64,000 nucleotides of DNA from Yarrowia lipolytica. Taxonomy: Eukaryota > Ascomycota > Dipodascomycetes > Dipodascales. The stretch covers positions 1,674,001-1,738,000 of the forward strand of contig NC_090774.1 in NCBI RefSeq assembly GCF_001761485.1, in the 5' to 3' direction. Shown here in pieces: positions 32,926 to 43,312 of this stretch. Below the pieces are notes generated by a model, which had not been told where the DNA came from, ran no database searches, and was given only the letters and a program-made list of their open reading frames with translations. Within the stretch, counting starts at the first letter, position 1, and every line of letters begins with the position of its first letter. The position numbers and the translations under genes were made by a program.

Positions 32926-35646
32926 ATGGCTTCGAAAAAAAGATCGGCCAGAGCCTTCCACGACCTCGGTGCAGACCCCAATGCGCCCAATGGCAACCCC
33001 CTGATGTCGCCGGACCTCTCACAGCCCATGTACGGGGTTCCTCCTGCCGGCCAAGTTGCAGCTGATTCTCCCTACGGAGGAGCCCAGTTCGGTTACGAGG
33101 CCCACAATCCAGCCATTCCTCATGGACAACCTGCCTACGGTCATGCTGCCTCCCCTGCTGTGTCTCATGGAGCCCCTCTGGCCCATTCTTTTGCTCAGAT
33201 GAGCCTGAACGCCTCGGAACAGGAGGGGTTCGGCCACGACGCAGCAAACCCTTCTCTGGAGCGTGGCAACCAAGGAATTCCTTCGCTGGCAGCTCGACGA
33301 AACGATGCGCGAGAATACACCGCTCGAAAACCCGTGTTCAAAACGTTTCAGAACACCCTACCCCCTCCTGCCACCGCCGAATATCTCTGTGAGGATCAGG
33401 GAGTGTCTGCTCCTCCCTTTTGTCGTCTCTCCATGTACAACGTGCCAGTTTCCGATCAGCTGCGGTCTCTGACTAAGCTGCCCCTCGGTATGGTGGTCAA
33501 GCCCTTTGCTGAACGAGACGTTCCCGTGGCCGACTTCTCGCAGATCGAGCCCTTCCGATGTCGACGATGCATGGCCTTCATTAACCCGCAGTTCCTGTTC
33601 TCTAACGGCGGATCTCGAGCCGTCTGTAACATGTGCCAGTTCCCCAATGCAGTTCCCGGAGAGTACTTCCAGCCCACCGACCACAACGGAGCTCGAGTCG
33701 ATGTCGCCGAACGAGCTGAGCTGTTTGCTGGCACCTACGACATGGTCGTTCCCGACTCTTACTACCCCGAGGGAGACTCTCGAGAGCCCGTCAAGCACCT
33801 GTTTGTCATTGATGTGTCGGACGAGGCTATCAAGAAGGAGCTGCCCTCTCTGGCTGCCGAGGCTATCAGAAAAGCCCTTGATGAGGACGATACCCCCAAG
33901 AAGATTGGTATCATCACCTTCGACCACGCTCTGCAGTTCTACAATCTGAATGCGGATCTGGAGAAACCCCATATGGTCGTTTCTAATGATCTAAAGGACC
34001 CCTTTGTGCCCTTTGAGGACGGTCTGTTTGTGGACGCCCAGGAGTCGCGGCATGTGATTGAAGATCTGCTCCCCCGGCTGCAGTCCATGTTTGAGGGCTA
34101 CAAGTACGCCGAGTCTGCCTTTGGAGCAGCTGTTTCCACTGCCCACAAGGTGCTGTCTGCGTTTGGAGGAGGAAAGGCCCATCTGGTTCTCGGATCAACC
34201 CCTACCTGGGGTCCTGGAAGTGTTTTCCCTAACAACCTCGAAAATCGAAAAACTGCGTCCAAGGAGCCCAAGAACTTTGACTGCAAGGACCCTTTCTACA
34301 CCGAGCTGGCGGGCAAGTACGCCAAGGACGGCGTGGGTCTGGATGTGTTTGTCATGCCCAGCAGTGTCACTGATCTGGTCACTCTAGGCTATATTTCTGC
34401 CAAGTCTGGCGGAACCACCAAGCATTACCCAAACTTTGTGCCCATTCGAGACGGCAAGCGGTTCATGGCTGACTTGGCCCACTCCGTGACTTCTCTTCGA
34501 GCTTGTGGAGCCAAGCTCAAGGTCCGATGCTCCACGGGTCTGCAGGTTGCCGCCTATTACGGCAGCTTCCACTCCGACGACTGGCATATTGAGCCCGATG
34601 TGGGATCTGTCGACTCCGACAGCACTTACGGCATTCTGTTTTCGTACGACGGAAAGCTCGACACCAAGCTGGATGCCCACTTTCAGACTTCGCTGCTGTA
34701 TAAGCATCTGGACGGTACTCGACGTCTGCGAGTTATTAACGTGCTTGCTGGAGTCACCGAGCAGTTCAAGCCTGCAATTAACTTTGTCGATGCCGATGCT
34801 TGCTTCTCCATCATGGCCCGAAACCTGTTTTCCAAGGTCACCTCCACCACTCTCAAGGAGGCTCGGTTTGGTCTCAATGAGCGACTGGTGGAAGTGTTTG
34901 CCTCTTACCGAAAGAACACCACCGAGGTTCTCCCTGCTACACAACTGCTCCTACCCACTTCTCTGCGACCTCTGCTGATCCAGTCTCTTGCGCTGCTCAA
35001 GTCTCCTCTTCTGCGAGACACTGTGACTTCTCTGGACAGACGAATCCAGTACCTGCGAGAAGCCAACAACAGCGACGTGGACAAGTTTTCTTACATGCTC
35101 TACCCTTACCTTTTCGCTCTGCATAACATGCGAGAGATTGACGGAAGTGCTATTGAGAACGGCCATTTTGTTCTGCCCGATTCTCTGGCTCCCTCTCTGG
35201 CCTCTCTGGAGGAAGGTGGTGCATACATGCTCTTCAACGGCGAGAAGCTTTATTTATGGCTTCCCAGTACTGTTTCTCCCCAGCTGCTTAACGATCTGTT
35301 TGGTGAGGACAACAACATCACCCGGGACCTGGACCCTTATATGAACTCCATTCCCGAGGTCGACAGCCACATCAACAAGCAGGTTCGAGCTCTAGTGGCC
35401 CACTTTGAGGGTCTTCTGGGCATCAGCCATCTCAACGTTCAGCTGTGTCGACCCAACCTGGATGGTGCTGAGATGGAGTTCCAGTCTCTGCTGGTGGAGG
35501 ACCGAAACATGGGCGAGTACGCCTACACGGACTTCGTGTCTCACATTCACCGACACGTCAAGTTGATGATGGAGAACAGCAGCATGAAGATGACTAGCAA
35601 GACGCTTTTGAATGATGCCATCGGATACAGGGAGGCTGGCTTGTGA
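32926..35646 (+). CDS. SEC24: COPII coat subunit Sec24
   Basis: Single exon of 906 residues. The N-terminal 130 residues are proline- and glutamine-containing disorder. A zinc-finger C-x2-C ... C-x2-C is visible as CRRC and CNMC (about 208-236). The trunk domain follows, with HLFVIDVSDEA at its start, then a beta-sandwich, an all-helical region and a C-terminal gelsolin-like domain (YLWLPSTVSPQLL at about 775). Sec24 forms the inner COPII coat with Sec23 on ER exit sites and selects cargo by its sorting signals. Length is close to S. cerevisiae Sec24 (926). Codon use is strongly biased (many GCC, CTG, CGA), as in highly expressed Yarrowia genes. Paralogs Sfb2 and Sfb3/Lst1 are possible, but overall order and spacing favour SEC24 itself. 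Confidence 0.93.
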   Translation: MASKKRSARAFHDLGADPNAPNGNPLMSPDLSQPMYGVPPAGQVAADSPYGGAQFGYEAHNPAIPHGQPAYGHAASPAVSHGAPLAHSFAQMSLNASEQEGFGHDAANPSLERGNQGIPSLAARRNDAREYTARKPVFKTFQNTLPPPATAEYLCEDQGVSAPPFCRLSMYNVPVSDQLRSLTKLPLGMVVKPFAERDVPVADFSQIEPFRCRRCMAFINPQFLFSNGGSRAVCNMCQFPNAVPGEYFQPTDHNGARVDVAERAELFAGTYDMVVPDSYYPEGDSREPVKHLFVIDVSDEAIKKELPSLAAEAIRKALDEDDTPKKIGIITFDHALQFYNLNADLEKPHMVVSNDLKDPFVPFEDGLFVDAQESRHVIEDLLPRLQSMFEGYKYAESAFGAAVSTAHKVLSAFGGGKAHLVLGSTPTWGPGSVFPNNLENRKTASKEPKNFDCKDPFYTELAGKYAKDGVGLDVFVMPSSVTDLVTLGYISAKSGGTTKHYPNFVPIRDGKRFMADLAHSVTSLRACGAKLKVRCSTGLQVAAYYGSFHSDDWHIEPDVGSVDSDSTYGILFSYDGKLDTKLDAHFQTSLLYKHLDGTRRLRVINVLAGVTEQFKPAINFVDADACFSIMARNLFSKVTSTTLKEARFGLNERLVEVFASYRKNTTEVLPATQLLLPTSLRPLLIQSLALLKSPLLRDTVTSLDRRIQYLREANNSDVDKFSYMLYPYLFALHNMREIDGSAIENGHFVLPDSLAPSLASLEEGGAYMLFNGEKLYLWLPSTVSPQLLNDLFGEDNNITRDLDPYMNSIPEVDSHINKQVRALVAHFEGLLGISHLNVQLCRPNLDGAEMEFQSLLVEDRNMGEYAYTDFVSHIHRHVKLMMENSSMKMTSKTLLNDAIGYREAGL

Positions 35647-36043
35647 TGAAGAGAAGGCAGAAGAAGGTACCGGTACCAGGTGGAGGAGGAAGAAAGAACG
35701 AGGATATAATACTGTTAATAGAGTGAGTTATTAGGAGAGGGCTGTGTATGGAATGGGTGCTGTAGGGGAGGGGTTGTTGACAGGACCCAGTATGATAGCT
35801 AAAGTAGTCATCCATCTTCCACCGTTTCTTTGTCATCCACGATATATCATGATGTTGTCATGCACCTGAACTCTATATGTGTTGATATATGTAATTTGCC
35901 AAACTAAAACTTTTCCATTGAACATTCTTTGATCTCTTGTGAGGAGGTAAGTATGAACGCTACGGCGCGTGAACACGGCTTGGACGGGATTTTTGGACAG
36001 CTACTAACCCAGGCTTGTATTTTTATCCCCCGTTTGTATTATT
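35647..36043. other. Intergenic region with the leader of the GBP2-like gene
   Basis: About 400 bp between SEC24 and the next gene on the same strand. It holds the SEC24 3' end, with a GGTACCGGTACC palindrome at about 35667-35678, and the probable leader intron described separately. Confidence 0.6.
35947..36012 (+). other. Probable 5'-leader intron of the GBP2-like gene
   Basis: A GTAAGT donor at 35947 and CTAAC-CC-AG ending at 36012 bound a 66-nt interval 31 bp upstream of the start codon. Both sites match the consensus of the other introns here. It would also remove an upstream ATG (35953). Confidence 0.5.
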
Positions 36044-38851
36044 ATGAACTACAACAACGACGATTCTGAGGATCGAGTGAGTACCACCACCCCGCGACAC
36101 TACCAGATTCAACGACACAAACCCCCCCTTCAGGGACGACGCGTTTGAGAGATGGACCGAGATGGAGAGAGGAGGAGGATGGACGGACCTGGCCCTTTAC
36201 CGCGTGCTGGATGCTGGATATGGGACCAAGCAAGCGGCGAGACCATCGGCGGTGTGATGATGGGGCGACCGGAATGGGGCGTGCGGAAAACAATCAACAA
36301 GGAGGCAGAAGACGACGGTGATAATACTTGTGGGGATCTACTATTGGGGGCTGGGGATGGATCTACTTATTTTGGCTGATGACTACTACTTCTTGTTCGA
36401 TATGTGATGGCAAGCGAAAAAAACGGCGGGCATGGCATGGCATGGCATGGCAAGGCGCACTCTATCTCTTTTGTGGGAGGCACCCATATTACGGACGAAC
36501 ACACGAACGGCTGGCGGGAAAGATGGACAGCAAAAAAACAAAAGGATAGGCTACAGAGACGCATGTGTGCGTCACATCCTTCTTGTTGTTTTTTTGGTCT
36601 CGTGGGTATCACATGTCCCTGTGACGGACGGGTGCTTTTGAGGCATGTCTCTCCTCTCTATTGTGTGAGCGAGTGTCCTGTCCTCGTGTGTGTGGGTCTT
36701 CTGTGTGTGTCCCGTGATATATAGGACCTCTACGTGACATGTCACATTAGAAGGCTGTTCGATCCCTGCCCTCGTCGTTTTCTGCTGCCATTTTCTGTCG
36801 TCGACCATTTTCTATCGTCGACCCGGCCGGTTGTCTTGCTCCCTTGCTTTCCGTGTTCGGTCACGGTTGCAGCTTGGGCATGCACAAACGCCCTCTCTGT
36901 CTCTCCATGCCTCCTGTCCTCTCAGGGCTGTCGGAACCATAGCTTCTTGGTTCCACACACGTGGACAGAGTTCAAGGAGGGTTACCCTACCCTGAAAGTG
37001 CCTCACATGTAAAGGCAACTCTAAAGTTCCAACCACCACAACCAGTGCGCAACAGCAAAGTCATTCGTCACAGACACACCACACCACACCACCCATCGGC
37101 GACAACTTGTTACTTTTCTGAGCTACACGTGCAGAGCTACAGTTCATCGAATTGGAAGAAGGGCCGTGATATTGAGAGCGAGAGAGAGCATTGCGCTAGG
37201 CATCAAGACGAAAATATTCAGAGTGATAATTGTGGATTATTAGCACCAGTTTTTTGGCAGAAAAATAATCACGGAAACGCATATTGATTGAATTGGCTGT
37301 GTTTGGACTTTAGGGTATGTCTGGCAATGAGAACGATGGCTGAGAACATGTGACGTTCTTTCAGGAGAAGGGAAACAGGCAAGAATGGGAATCGACACAT
37401 GGAAGGAAGTGCATCAACAGCAACTACTACAACACATGGCATATGAGGATGGGGTTGTCCAACTCGACTTTGGCAACTGCCACGCCCACGGCATCGATGG
37501 CGCAATGCCTTTGTGGCATCAATTGGTTGATTGATGTGCTCATGTGCTTCCGACCATGCTACCTACACCTACCCCTGTTTCTGTGCAAAACTACTTTTTT
37601 TTTTCTATCCCAACAACTTAACTAACTCAGTATTTCCGATCACCCTATAGAAACAGATCCCGATCACCAGATCAGAGAAACAGATACTATCGAGACCACT
37701 CCAGATCTCGATCCAGAAGTAAGTCGCCCCGAAGAGACTTCAACCCCCAGTTCCGAGACAGAGCTGGAAGCGGATCGTACCGACGAAACCGATCCCCACC
37801 AAGAAGAAATAGCGGACCCCCACAGATGCTTCAGCAAGTGAAGGATTCCTCCCAACAAGACCGACGAGTCTACGTTGGAAACTTGGCCTACGAGGTCAAG
37901 TGGCACCATCTCAAGGATTTCATGCGACAGGCCGGAAACGTGCTGTTTGCCGACGTCCTGCTCATGCCCAACGGCCGGTCCAAGGGCTGCGGTATTGTCG
38001 AGTACTCCACTCGAGAAGAGGCTGAGAACGCCGTCAACACCCTCACCAACCAGGAGCTCATGGGCCGGGTTGTCTACGTTCGAGAGGACCGAGAGAGCGA
38101 GCCCAAGTTCTCTCAGCCCAACCTGGGTCCCCCCGGAGCCCGAGACGGTGGCCGAAGCGAGCGAGGCGGAGACTTTGGCGGCTCCCGACAGAGCGGCGGT
38201 GGTGCTCCCGGCACCCAGCTGTTCGTTGGTAACCTGCCATACTCCACCGGATGGCAGGATCTCAAGGACCTGTTCCGAGAGGCTGGTCAGATTGTCCGAG
38301 CCGACATTATGACCTCTCACGATGGTCGATCCAAGGGCTCGGGTATTGTGCTGTTTGAGACCGCCGAGGACGCCCACCGGGCTATCGAGCGGTTCAACGG
38401 CCACCAGATGGGCGGACGAGCCATTGAAGTTCGAGAGGACCGATTTGCTGGTCCTCCTCGAGGCGGACCCCCTGCCCGAGTGGCACGAACCCCCTTTGCT
38501 CCCGCACCACAGAACCCTCCCCGGGTTCCCTCCGAGTTCTCGGATGGAGCCATTGGTGGCGGCGACCCCTCCGACACCATTTTTGTGGGCAACCTGCCCT
38601 GGTCCACCGCCGACCAGGATCTCTACGACCTGTTTGAGACCGTCGGCAAGGTGACCAAGGCCGAGATTCAGTTCCTGCCCGATGGAAAGAAGGCAGGTAG
38701 CGGAGTTGTTCAGTTTGAGACTCCTGCTAGCGCCGAGATCTCCATCGCCAAGTTTTCTGGCTACAACTACGGCCGACGAGATCTGGAGCTTTCTTACGTT
38801 CGACGAACAGAGCCCCAGATCCCCAACGCCCCTGCCGCTTTCCACGAATAA
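36044..38851 (+). CDS. GBP2/HRB1-like RNA-binding protein, three RRMs and an RS-rich start; 1.55-kb intron
   Basis: Exon 1 (36044-36076) encodes only 11 residues, MNYNNDDSEDR. It is followed by a GTGAGT donor and a 1554-nt intron ending CTAAC-TC-AG at 37630, and exon 2 runs 37631-38851 in frame: 417 residues in all. Exon 2 opens with a basic stretch rich in RS, SR and SPRR (about 12-75) that would be missed if the first ATG of exon 2 were taken as the start. Three RRMs follow, each with an RNP2-like start: VYVGNLAY, LFVGNLPY and IFVGNLPW. An RG-rich linker lies between RRM1 and RRM2. This matches S. cerevisiae Gbp2/Hrb1, SR-like shuttling proteins loaded on mRNA through THO/TREX. Codon bias suggests high expression. 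The intron is far longer than others in the window and may serve control. Confidence 0.88.
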
Positions 38852-39289
38852 GCACAAGGAACTGTTTTTATGTAATGAGTTATTATAGGAAGAGTGGAGC
38901 CTCCGTGAGTGGAGCGCAAGTGAAAATGAGTTGTTATTACAGAGTAGGAGAGACTAGGTCATGTTGCATGCAGGCTGAGATAAATTGAATATGATGCTGT
39001 GATCAGCGCCAGTAGATGTGTATCGGTAGTTGACTGAGAAAAAAATATCTTAATAAAATGTAAGACTGTGATTAGACTGTGATTAGAGGGAGGCACTTGT
39101 CTATTACTTCATCTCATGGTACAAGTACAGTAATACTGTTACCACGTTGACATGGAGCAGAATAGAAGAAGATGGCTTCTGAGAGACCCTTCTTCTGGGT
39201 ACAAGTAAGATACACAACTCCGGTTTGCTCTACTCTCACACATATAGCCTCCCTAATATACATTAAATACGTTAATCATTTTGTTCCCG
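38852..39289. other. Convergent intergenic region, GBP2-like / SGF29
   Basis: About 440 bp of AT-rich 3' flank. TACAAGTA occurs twice, at 39121-39128 and 39200-39207. A direct repeat of ACTGTGATTAG lies at about 39065-39086. No gene. Confidence 0.6.
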
Positions 39290-40099
39290 TTACTTGGGAA
39301 TGTTCAACACCAGACCTCGACTGACTTCGGTTTCCTTATCGGCGTCATCTTCCCCTTCGAACTTGAGCCGGTATTTGTCTCGTCGAGTCCCTGTTACCTC
39401 TGCCCGGTAAAAAGTGGTGGTTTCGGGGTACCGTGCCAGAACCTGGGAACCAGCAGTGAACTGGGGCATGTTTCGCAGCTCCTCGTCTGTGGGCAGAGGA
39501 ATAATGTCTCTGATGGACGTCTTGTAGCTCTGTCCGGGGTTTCCGTTCTCATCGGGCTCGGGGTCCTTGACCTCGAATCTCTGGCCATCCGAGTACACTC
39601 GGGTCACCTGGCACTGGATCCACTCCTCTTCTTCGTCTCCTCGCTGTTTTCGGAGTCGGAATGCAACCTGTGAGCCCACCCGTGGAATGGGGCGTCTGTA
39701 AGAAGTTGATGGTTTGTCCTCCTCGACCTTTCTTCGCTTGATCTTGGAGTCTTCTGGGTAGTCTGTTCGGACCGCAATCAGCACCTGGAGATACTCAAGA
39801 GCTCCATCCAGGCACTTGAGACGCTCCGAAAGAACCTCGGATCCAGTTGTCAGCACCTCCTGCAGGTGATCCAAGCTGGACTCGGAGGGAGAGGCCTCTC
39901 TGACCATGCGCAACATCTCGCCCAGGCTGGTTTGATCGCTCAGTCCGTTGGTGTCGATCAGCTTTCGCTGCAACCGCGAAATGTCGGGGTCCGTCTCCTG
40001 CAGGGAGGTTATCGACGTGACGATGTTTCGCCACGTGGCTGCTTCGTCTCCCTCGGGCATCGGAGTGGTGTTTGATCGAGACCTGGAGTGACTGGGCAT
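39290..40099 (-). CDS. SGF29: SAGA-associated factor 29 (tandem Tudor reader)
   Basis: Single exon of 269 residues. The N-terminal half is helical and includes acidic and serine-rich pieces. The C-terminal SGF29 domain (about 125-269) has VGSQVAFRLRKQRGDEEEEW at the start of the first Tudor-like barrel and AGSQVLARYPETTTFYRAEV in the second. The aromatic residues of ARYPETTTFYRAEV are those that hold histone H3 K4 di- and trimethyl marks in the family. Sgf29 is the H3K4me reader of the HAT module of SAGA (with Gcn5, Ada2, Ada3). Length agrees with S. cerevisiae Sgf29 (259). Start at ATG 40099. No anomalies. Confidence 0.92.
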   Translation of the reverse strand: MPSHSRSRSNTTPMPEGDEAATWRNIVTSITSLQETDPDISRLQRKLIDTNGLSDQTSLGEMLRMVREASPSESSLDHLQEVLTTGSEVLSERLKCLDGALEYLQVLIAVRTDYPEDSKIKRRKVEEDKPSTSYRRPIPRVGSQVAFRLRKQRGDEEEEWIQCQVTRVYSDGQRFEVKDPEPDENGNPGQSYKTSIRDIIPLPTDEELRNMPQFTAGSQVLARYPETTTFYRAEVTGTRRDKYRLKFEGEDDADKETEVSRGLVLNIPK

Positions 40100-40574
40100 G
40101 GTTTAGCTAGTCTGCATACTAGACTGAGTTATGAGTGCTTGAGCTTGTTCACATCCTCCATCGTGAGACAATGCATTTGTCATGTACCACCCTGGTGCGT
40201 TTGTAAAGCCGGTGGTTGTGAACCTGATAGATTTGAATACACGCCTGAGTGTGGGAATATTACGCCTTTTTTCTACAAAGAACTCAGCCATCTGTTTTAT
40301 TAGATCAAAAACCCTCACTGTGCTTTTTTGCACACAAGCTTCGGCAAGGGATGAGCAATGAAACGATGATCTTGACAGAGACAAATGGTGTGCAATACTT
40401 GTAGAGGTGGTGATAGAGAGAATATAAGGCAAAAGGTCACACTACTGTGCTTCTTGTCCAAAGGCAGATGGTTTCCTCCAACGGTGATGCTCTGCTACTT
40501 CTCCATGCCTGTACTTGCACTGAAGACGGTCTCATGAGTTATGTCTAGTTCGTTCTATACTATTTACATTCACA
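40100..40574. other. Intergenic region, PGS1 3' end to SGF29 promoter
   Basis: About 475 bp on the upstream side of SGF29. TACTTGTAG occurs at 40396-40404. Nothing else recognised. Confidence 0.6.
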
Positions 40575-42272
40575 TTACAACTTATCGCCAATGAAGTAAG
40601 CCACGACCTTGACCCAGGTCTTGACCTGTCTGTCCTCCTGGTCATAGTCAGTAATGCTCTTTTTGGTGGTGTATCGTTCGATGTGGTCAATCTCCTGCTG
40701 AAGCTGTCGCTTAAGCTCCTCGTCTGTGGTGACAATCAGAGCGTTAGTCTCGAGATCCTTGGAATAGCCTCGTCTAGTGTAGTTAGAAGAGCCCACAACA
40801 GTGATTGATGGCAACTTGTCTCCAGGACCATTGATCCAGATACCCTTGGCGTGGTAAGACCATCCACCGGGGGTGTTGACGACACCTCGCTGCCACTCCA
40901 GCAGCTCAATCTCCTTCTGTCTATGGGCCTTGTTGACGTCAAGAATGAACTGGCGCGCCAGCAGGGTGTAGCAGTCGGGCAAGTACTGCGAGATACCGTG
41001 ACTCTTGTAAAAACCGTTGGCTTGAGGAGAGGCAGTGATGACGGTTCCCTTATCGGGGACACTGCCGAGCAGCTTGGCCTTGAATTCGGGGTGCATGTTG
41101 AAGTAGCCAGCGGTGAAGGTCCATGAAGATCGCTGCATGGACAGCATGGAGAGAAGACGTCCCAGAGTAGGGAACTCGGTGGAGGAATCGGGTTTAAGAA
41201 GGGGAGTGAATTGCGAGATGGGGAATACGAGAGTCTGGGGCTCGGTGGACTCTGACTCGTTCTTAGCCTCCTCGAGTTCAGTTTCTCTTTGGGCTAGAGA
41301 CTTGACCTTTCGTCGGCCGCTCTCGACAGGTTTACTGGTGATGAGAGGAGCAATAGAGGCGGTAGCCTGACGCTGGAACTCGGCAAGAGACACATTGGGG
41401 CTTTGCAGAGTGTTGTTGTTGGGCCATTCCAGCACAAAGCCGGGGTCCTTGACCGGTTCGGGTTCGGGAAGAATCTTCTTGGCAATAGAAGCAGCCTGCT
41501 TTTTGAAGAAGACAGCCATTTTTCCGGGCTCGGGGGCCTTCTCGGCGGGTTTGGGGAGGGCCACTCTCCAGCTGAGTCTGCACACAGCGTTGTGGATGGC
41601 GTGGTAGTAGTCGACAATAGGCCGAGACTTGAACACAAAGTATCGATCCTGTCGGTTGGTAAAGTAGTCTCTGGACAGGTTGGCTCCCGACAGAATGATA
41701 TCGTCGTCGCAACCATACAATTTCATGTGTTGTAGGCCCCAGCCTTCGTTGAATCGCTTGGGGATCAGCTGTTTCTTGAGTCCAAACAGGTGTGGGGTGA
41801 TGTAGCATCTGATATCGACCCGATCTCCGTGTTTGTGGAGCAGGGAGGCCAGAAGAGAGGCCGAGCACGTTTCGGGCTCCTCGCGGGTTCCTCTCAGGCC
41901 GTCAATGAGCACGGAGACCTTGAGACCGGGGTTTTTCGTCAGAGCCTCGTCCAAGCAGCTAACTAGTTCCGTCTCCTCCTTGCCAACGTAAAGAGTGGAG
42001 AGGAACACACGCTCCTTCGCCGCCAGGATTTTCTGCTTGAGCTGGTCGTAGAACTCTTCGGGATCGTACAGAACCTGGATCTGGCCCTTGTCCACGGCAA
42101 ACTTGGGCACTGTGGCTTCAATCTGCTTGAGAGTGATGTTGACGTTACTGTGGAGACCAGAGAGTCCTCGGGATCCGCCGGTGAGTCGCATGGCTCGCGA
42201 AGTTCGGGCACTCACCACGCCTGCTCGTCGAGCTGAGCATACCAATCCAGCCAATCGGGCGTTTCGAAACAT
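40575..42272 (-). CDS. PGS1: Phosphatidylglycerophosphate synthase Pgs1 (mitochondrial)
   Basis: 565 residues from ATG 42272; the open frame extends 18 bp further without an ATG. The N terminus MFRNARLAGLVCSARRAG is basic, amphipathic and without acidic residues, a good mitochondrial presequence. The enzyme belongs to the phospholipase D superfamily and has two HxK motifs: HMKLYGCDDDIILSGANLS (H182, K184, D189) and a second one, HAKGIWINGPGDK followed by GSSNYTRRGYSKD, near residue 460. It joins CDP-diacylglycerol and glycerol 3-phosphate to form phosphatidylglycerophosphate, the first committed step of cardiolipin synthesis in the inner membrane. A charged linker lies between the halves. Length is close to S. 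cerevisiae Pgs1 (521). No breaks. Confidence 0.94.
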   Translation of the reverse strand: MFRNARLAGLVCSARRAGVVSARTSRAMRLTGGSRGLSGLHSNVNITLKQIEATVPKFAVDKGQIQVLYDPEEFYDQLKQKILAAKERVFLSTLYVGKEETELVSCLDEALTKNPGLKVSVLIDGLRGTREEPETCSASLLASLLHKHGDRVDIRCYITPHLFGLKKQLIPKRFNEGWGLQHMKLYGCDDDIILSGANLSRDYFTNRQDRYFVFKSRPIVDYYHAIHNAVCRLSWRVALPKPAEKAPEPGKMAVFFKKQAASIAKKILPEPEPVKDPGFVLEWPNNNTLQSPNVSLAEFQRQATASIAPLITSKPVESGRRKVKSLAQRETELEEAKNESESTEPQTLVFPISQFTPLLKPDSSTEFPTLGRLLSMLSMQRSSWTFTAGYFNMHPEFKAKLLGSVPDKGTVITASPQANGFYKSHGISQYLPDCYTLLARQFILDVNKAHRQKEIELLEWQRGVVNTPGGWSYHAKGIWINGPGDKLPSITVVGSSNYTRRGYSKDLETNALIVTTDEELKRQLQQEIDHIERYTTKKSITDYDQEDRQVKTWVKVVAYFIGDKL

Positions 42273-42615
42273 GTGTTCTGCTGTTTTCACAAGTACGATA
42301 CTGTTGGTCGGGGTCGTTAGTCGGGATATTTCAAAACTGCTGAAGTTTATCCATACATGCGGAGATTAGTATGGGGTAGGAGGAGTGTAGCTGATATTGA
42401 AGGCAAAAGACATTTTGACCGAGCAATCAAGTGACTATGCACTTGAGATCAGATTGTTCAAAAAAGCAATACTGTGCGGTCATTGTTGGCCATTGTTTGT
42501 TCGTCATACTTGCCTTATTGTATCCGAGCGTTGCGGCTCATCAACATACCAGTACAGGCTACAGCATCGCTCAAACACCAACTATGAATACTATTCCTAT
42601 GTACAATGCACCCGT
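42273..42615. other. Intergenic region, uS11m 3' end to PGS1 promoter
   Basis: About 340 bp. A CAACATACCAGTACAGGCTAC stretch and AT-rich sequence are seen, but nothing that can be named. Confidence 0.55.
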
Positions 42616-43312
42616 TTAGACTCGTCGTCGTCCAGGAGGTCGGGTACCTCCCTGGTTGAGCTTGGTTCGGTCAGACAGACGGTCGACCTTGGAGGCCACC
42701 TTCTCTCCCTCAGGGGCAGTGAGAGCGGCAAAGAAACCCTCTCGGCCTCGTCCAAAGCCTCGGACAACAACCTCGACGGGTCGGGTCAGCATGCCCTTCT
42801 TCTCGAGCAGCTCAAAGGCTCGGACACTGGTCTGGAAGGCTCCGTCGTACTCTCCTCGCTCCTTCTTCTTAATGCCGAGATGTCCGCAAGAAATGTGGAA
42901 TCGCACCTCCTGGGGGGCTCGCACCTTCTGCAGCAGCTTCTCGTCAATGCTCTCGGGAATGAAGGACTTGTCAACAAACTCGTCGGTAGCGCAGATGTGC
43001 AAGTTGTTCTTGGTAGCGGTCACATGGACGTAGTGTCGCACCACCTCCTTACCCTTGGCGCTCTGGTCGATCTGTCTCTGGGTCTCTCGGGCCTTGTTCA
43101 GCTCCTCGGCGTCCGTCTTAGGGATCTTGCTGATTTCCTTTTGCACTGTGTTAGTACGATCCGGAGTCGTTCCATCTTGGTCAGATCCTCAAATCAGCCT
43201 GCTCGCAAGCGCTCAACTCACGGTTCATGAAACTGGCGAGGCCAGAATTGTGTCGAACACCTCCGATGGCGCCCGTGGCGACTCGGGTCCGCAGCATCTG
43301 AAACCCTTGCAT
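42616..43312 (-). CDS. Mitochondrial small-subunit ribosomal protein uS11m (Mrps18), two exons
   Basis: Exon 1 (43312-43222) starts MQGFQMLRTRVATGAIGGVR, a mitochondrial presequence, and is joined by a 76-nt intron (GTGAGT donor, CTAAC-AC-AG acceptor) to exon 2 (43145-42616): 206 residues. The C-terminal two thirds follow bacterial uS11: YVHVTATKNNLHICATD, the GIKKKERGEYDGAFQ helix, VVVRGFGRGREGF, and the basic end NQGGTRPPGRRRV, which corresponds to the conserved C-terminal GCRPPKRRRV of uS11. The protein is part of the platform of the mitochondrial small subunit and binds its rRNA. The start codon of exon 1 gives the presequence; beginning in exon 2 would remove it. The promoter contains CACGTGA at 43381, about 70 bp upstream. 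Confidence 0.9.

Noticed and set aside
37664-38857. Antisense frame of 397 codons over the GBP2-like gene
   Set aside because: Shadow of strongly biased codons in the real gene on the plus strand; glycine-serine-valine-rich nonsense composition.
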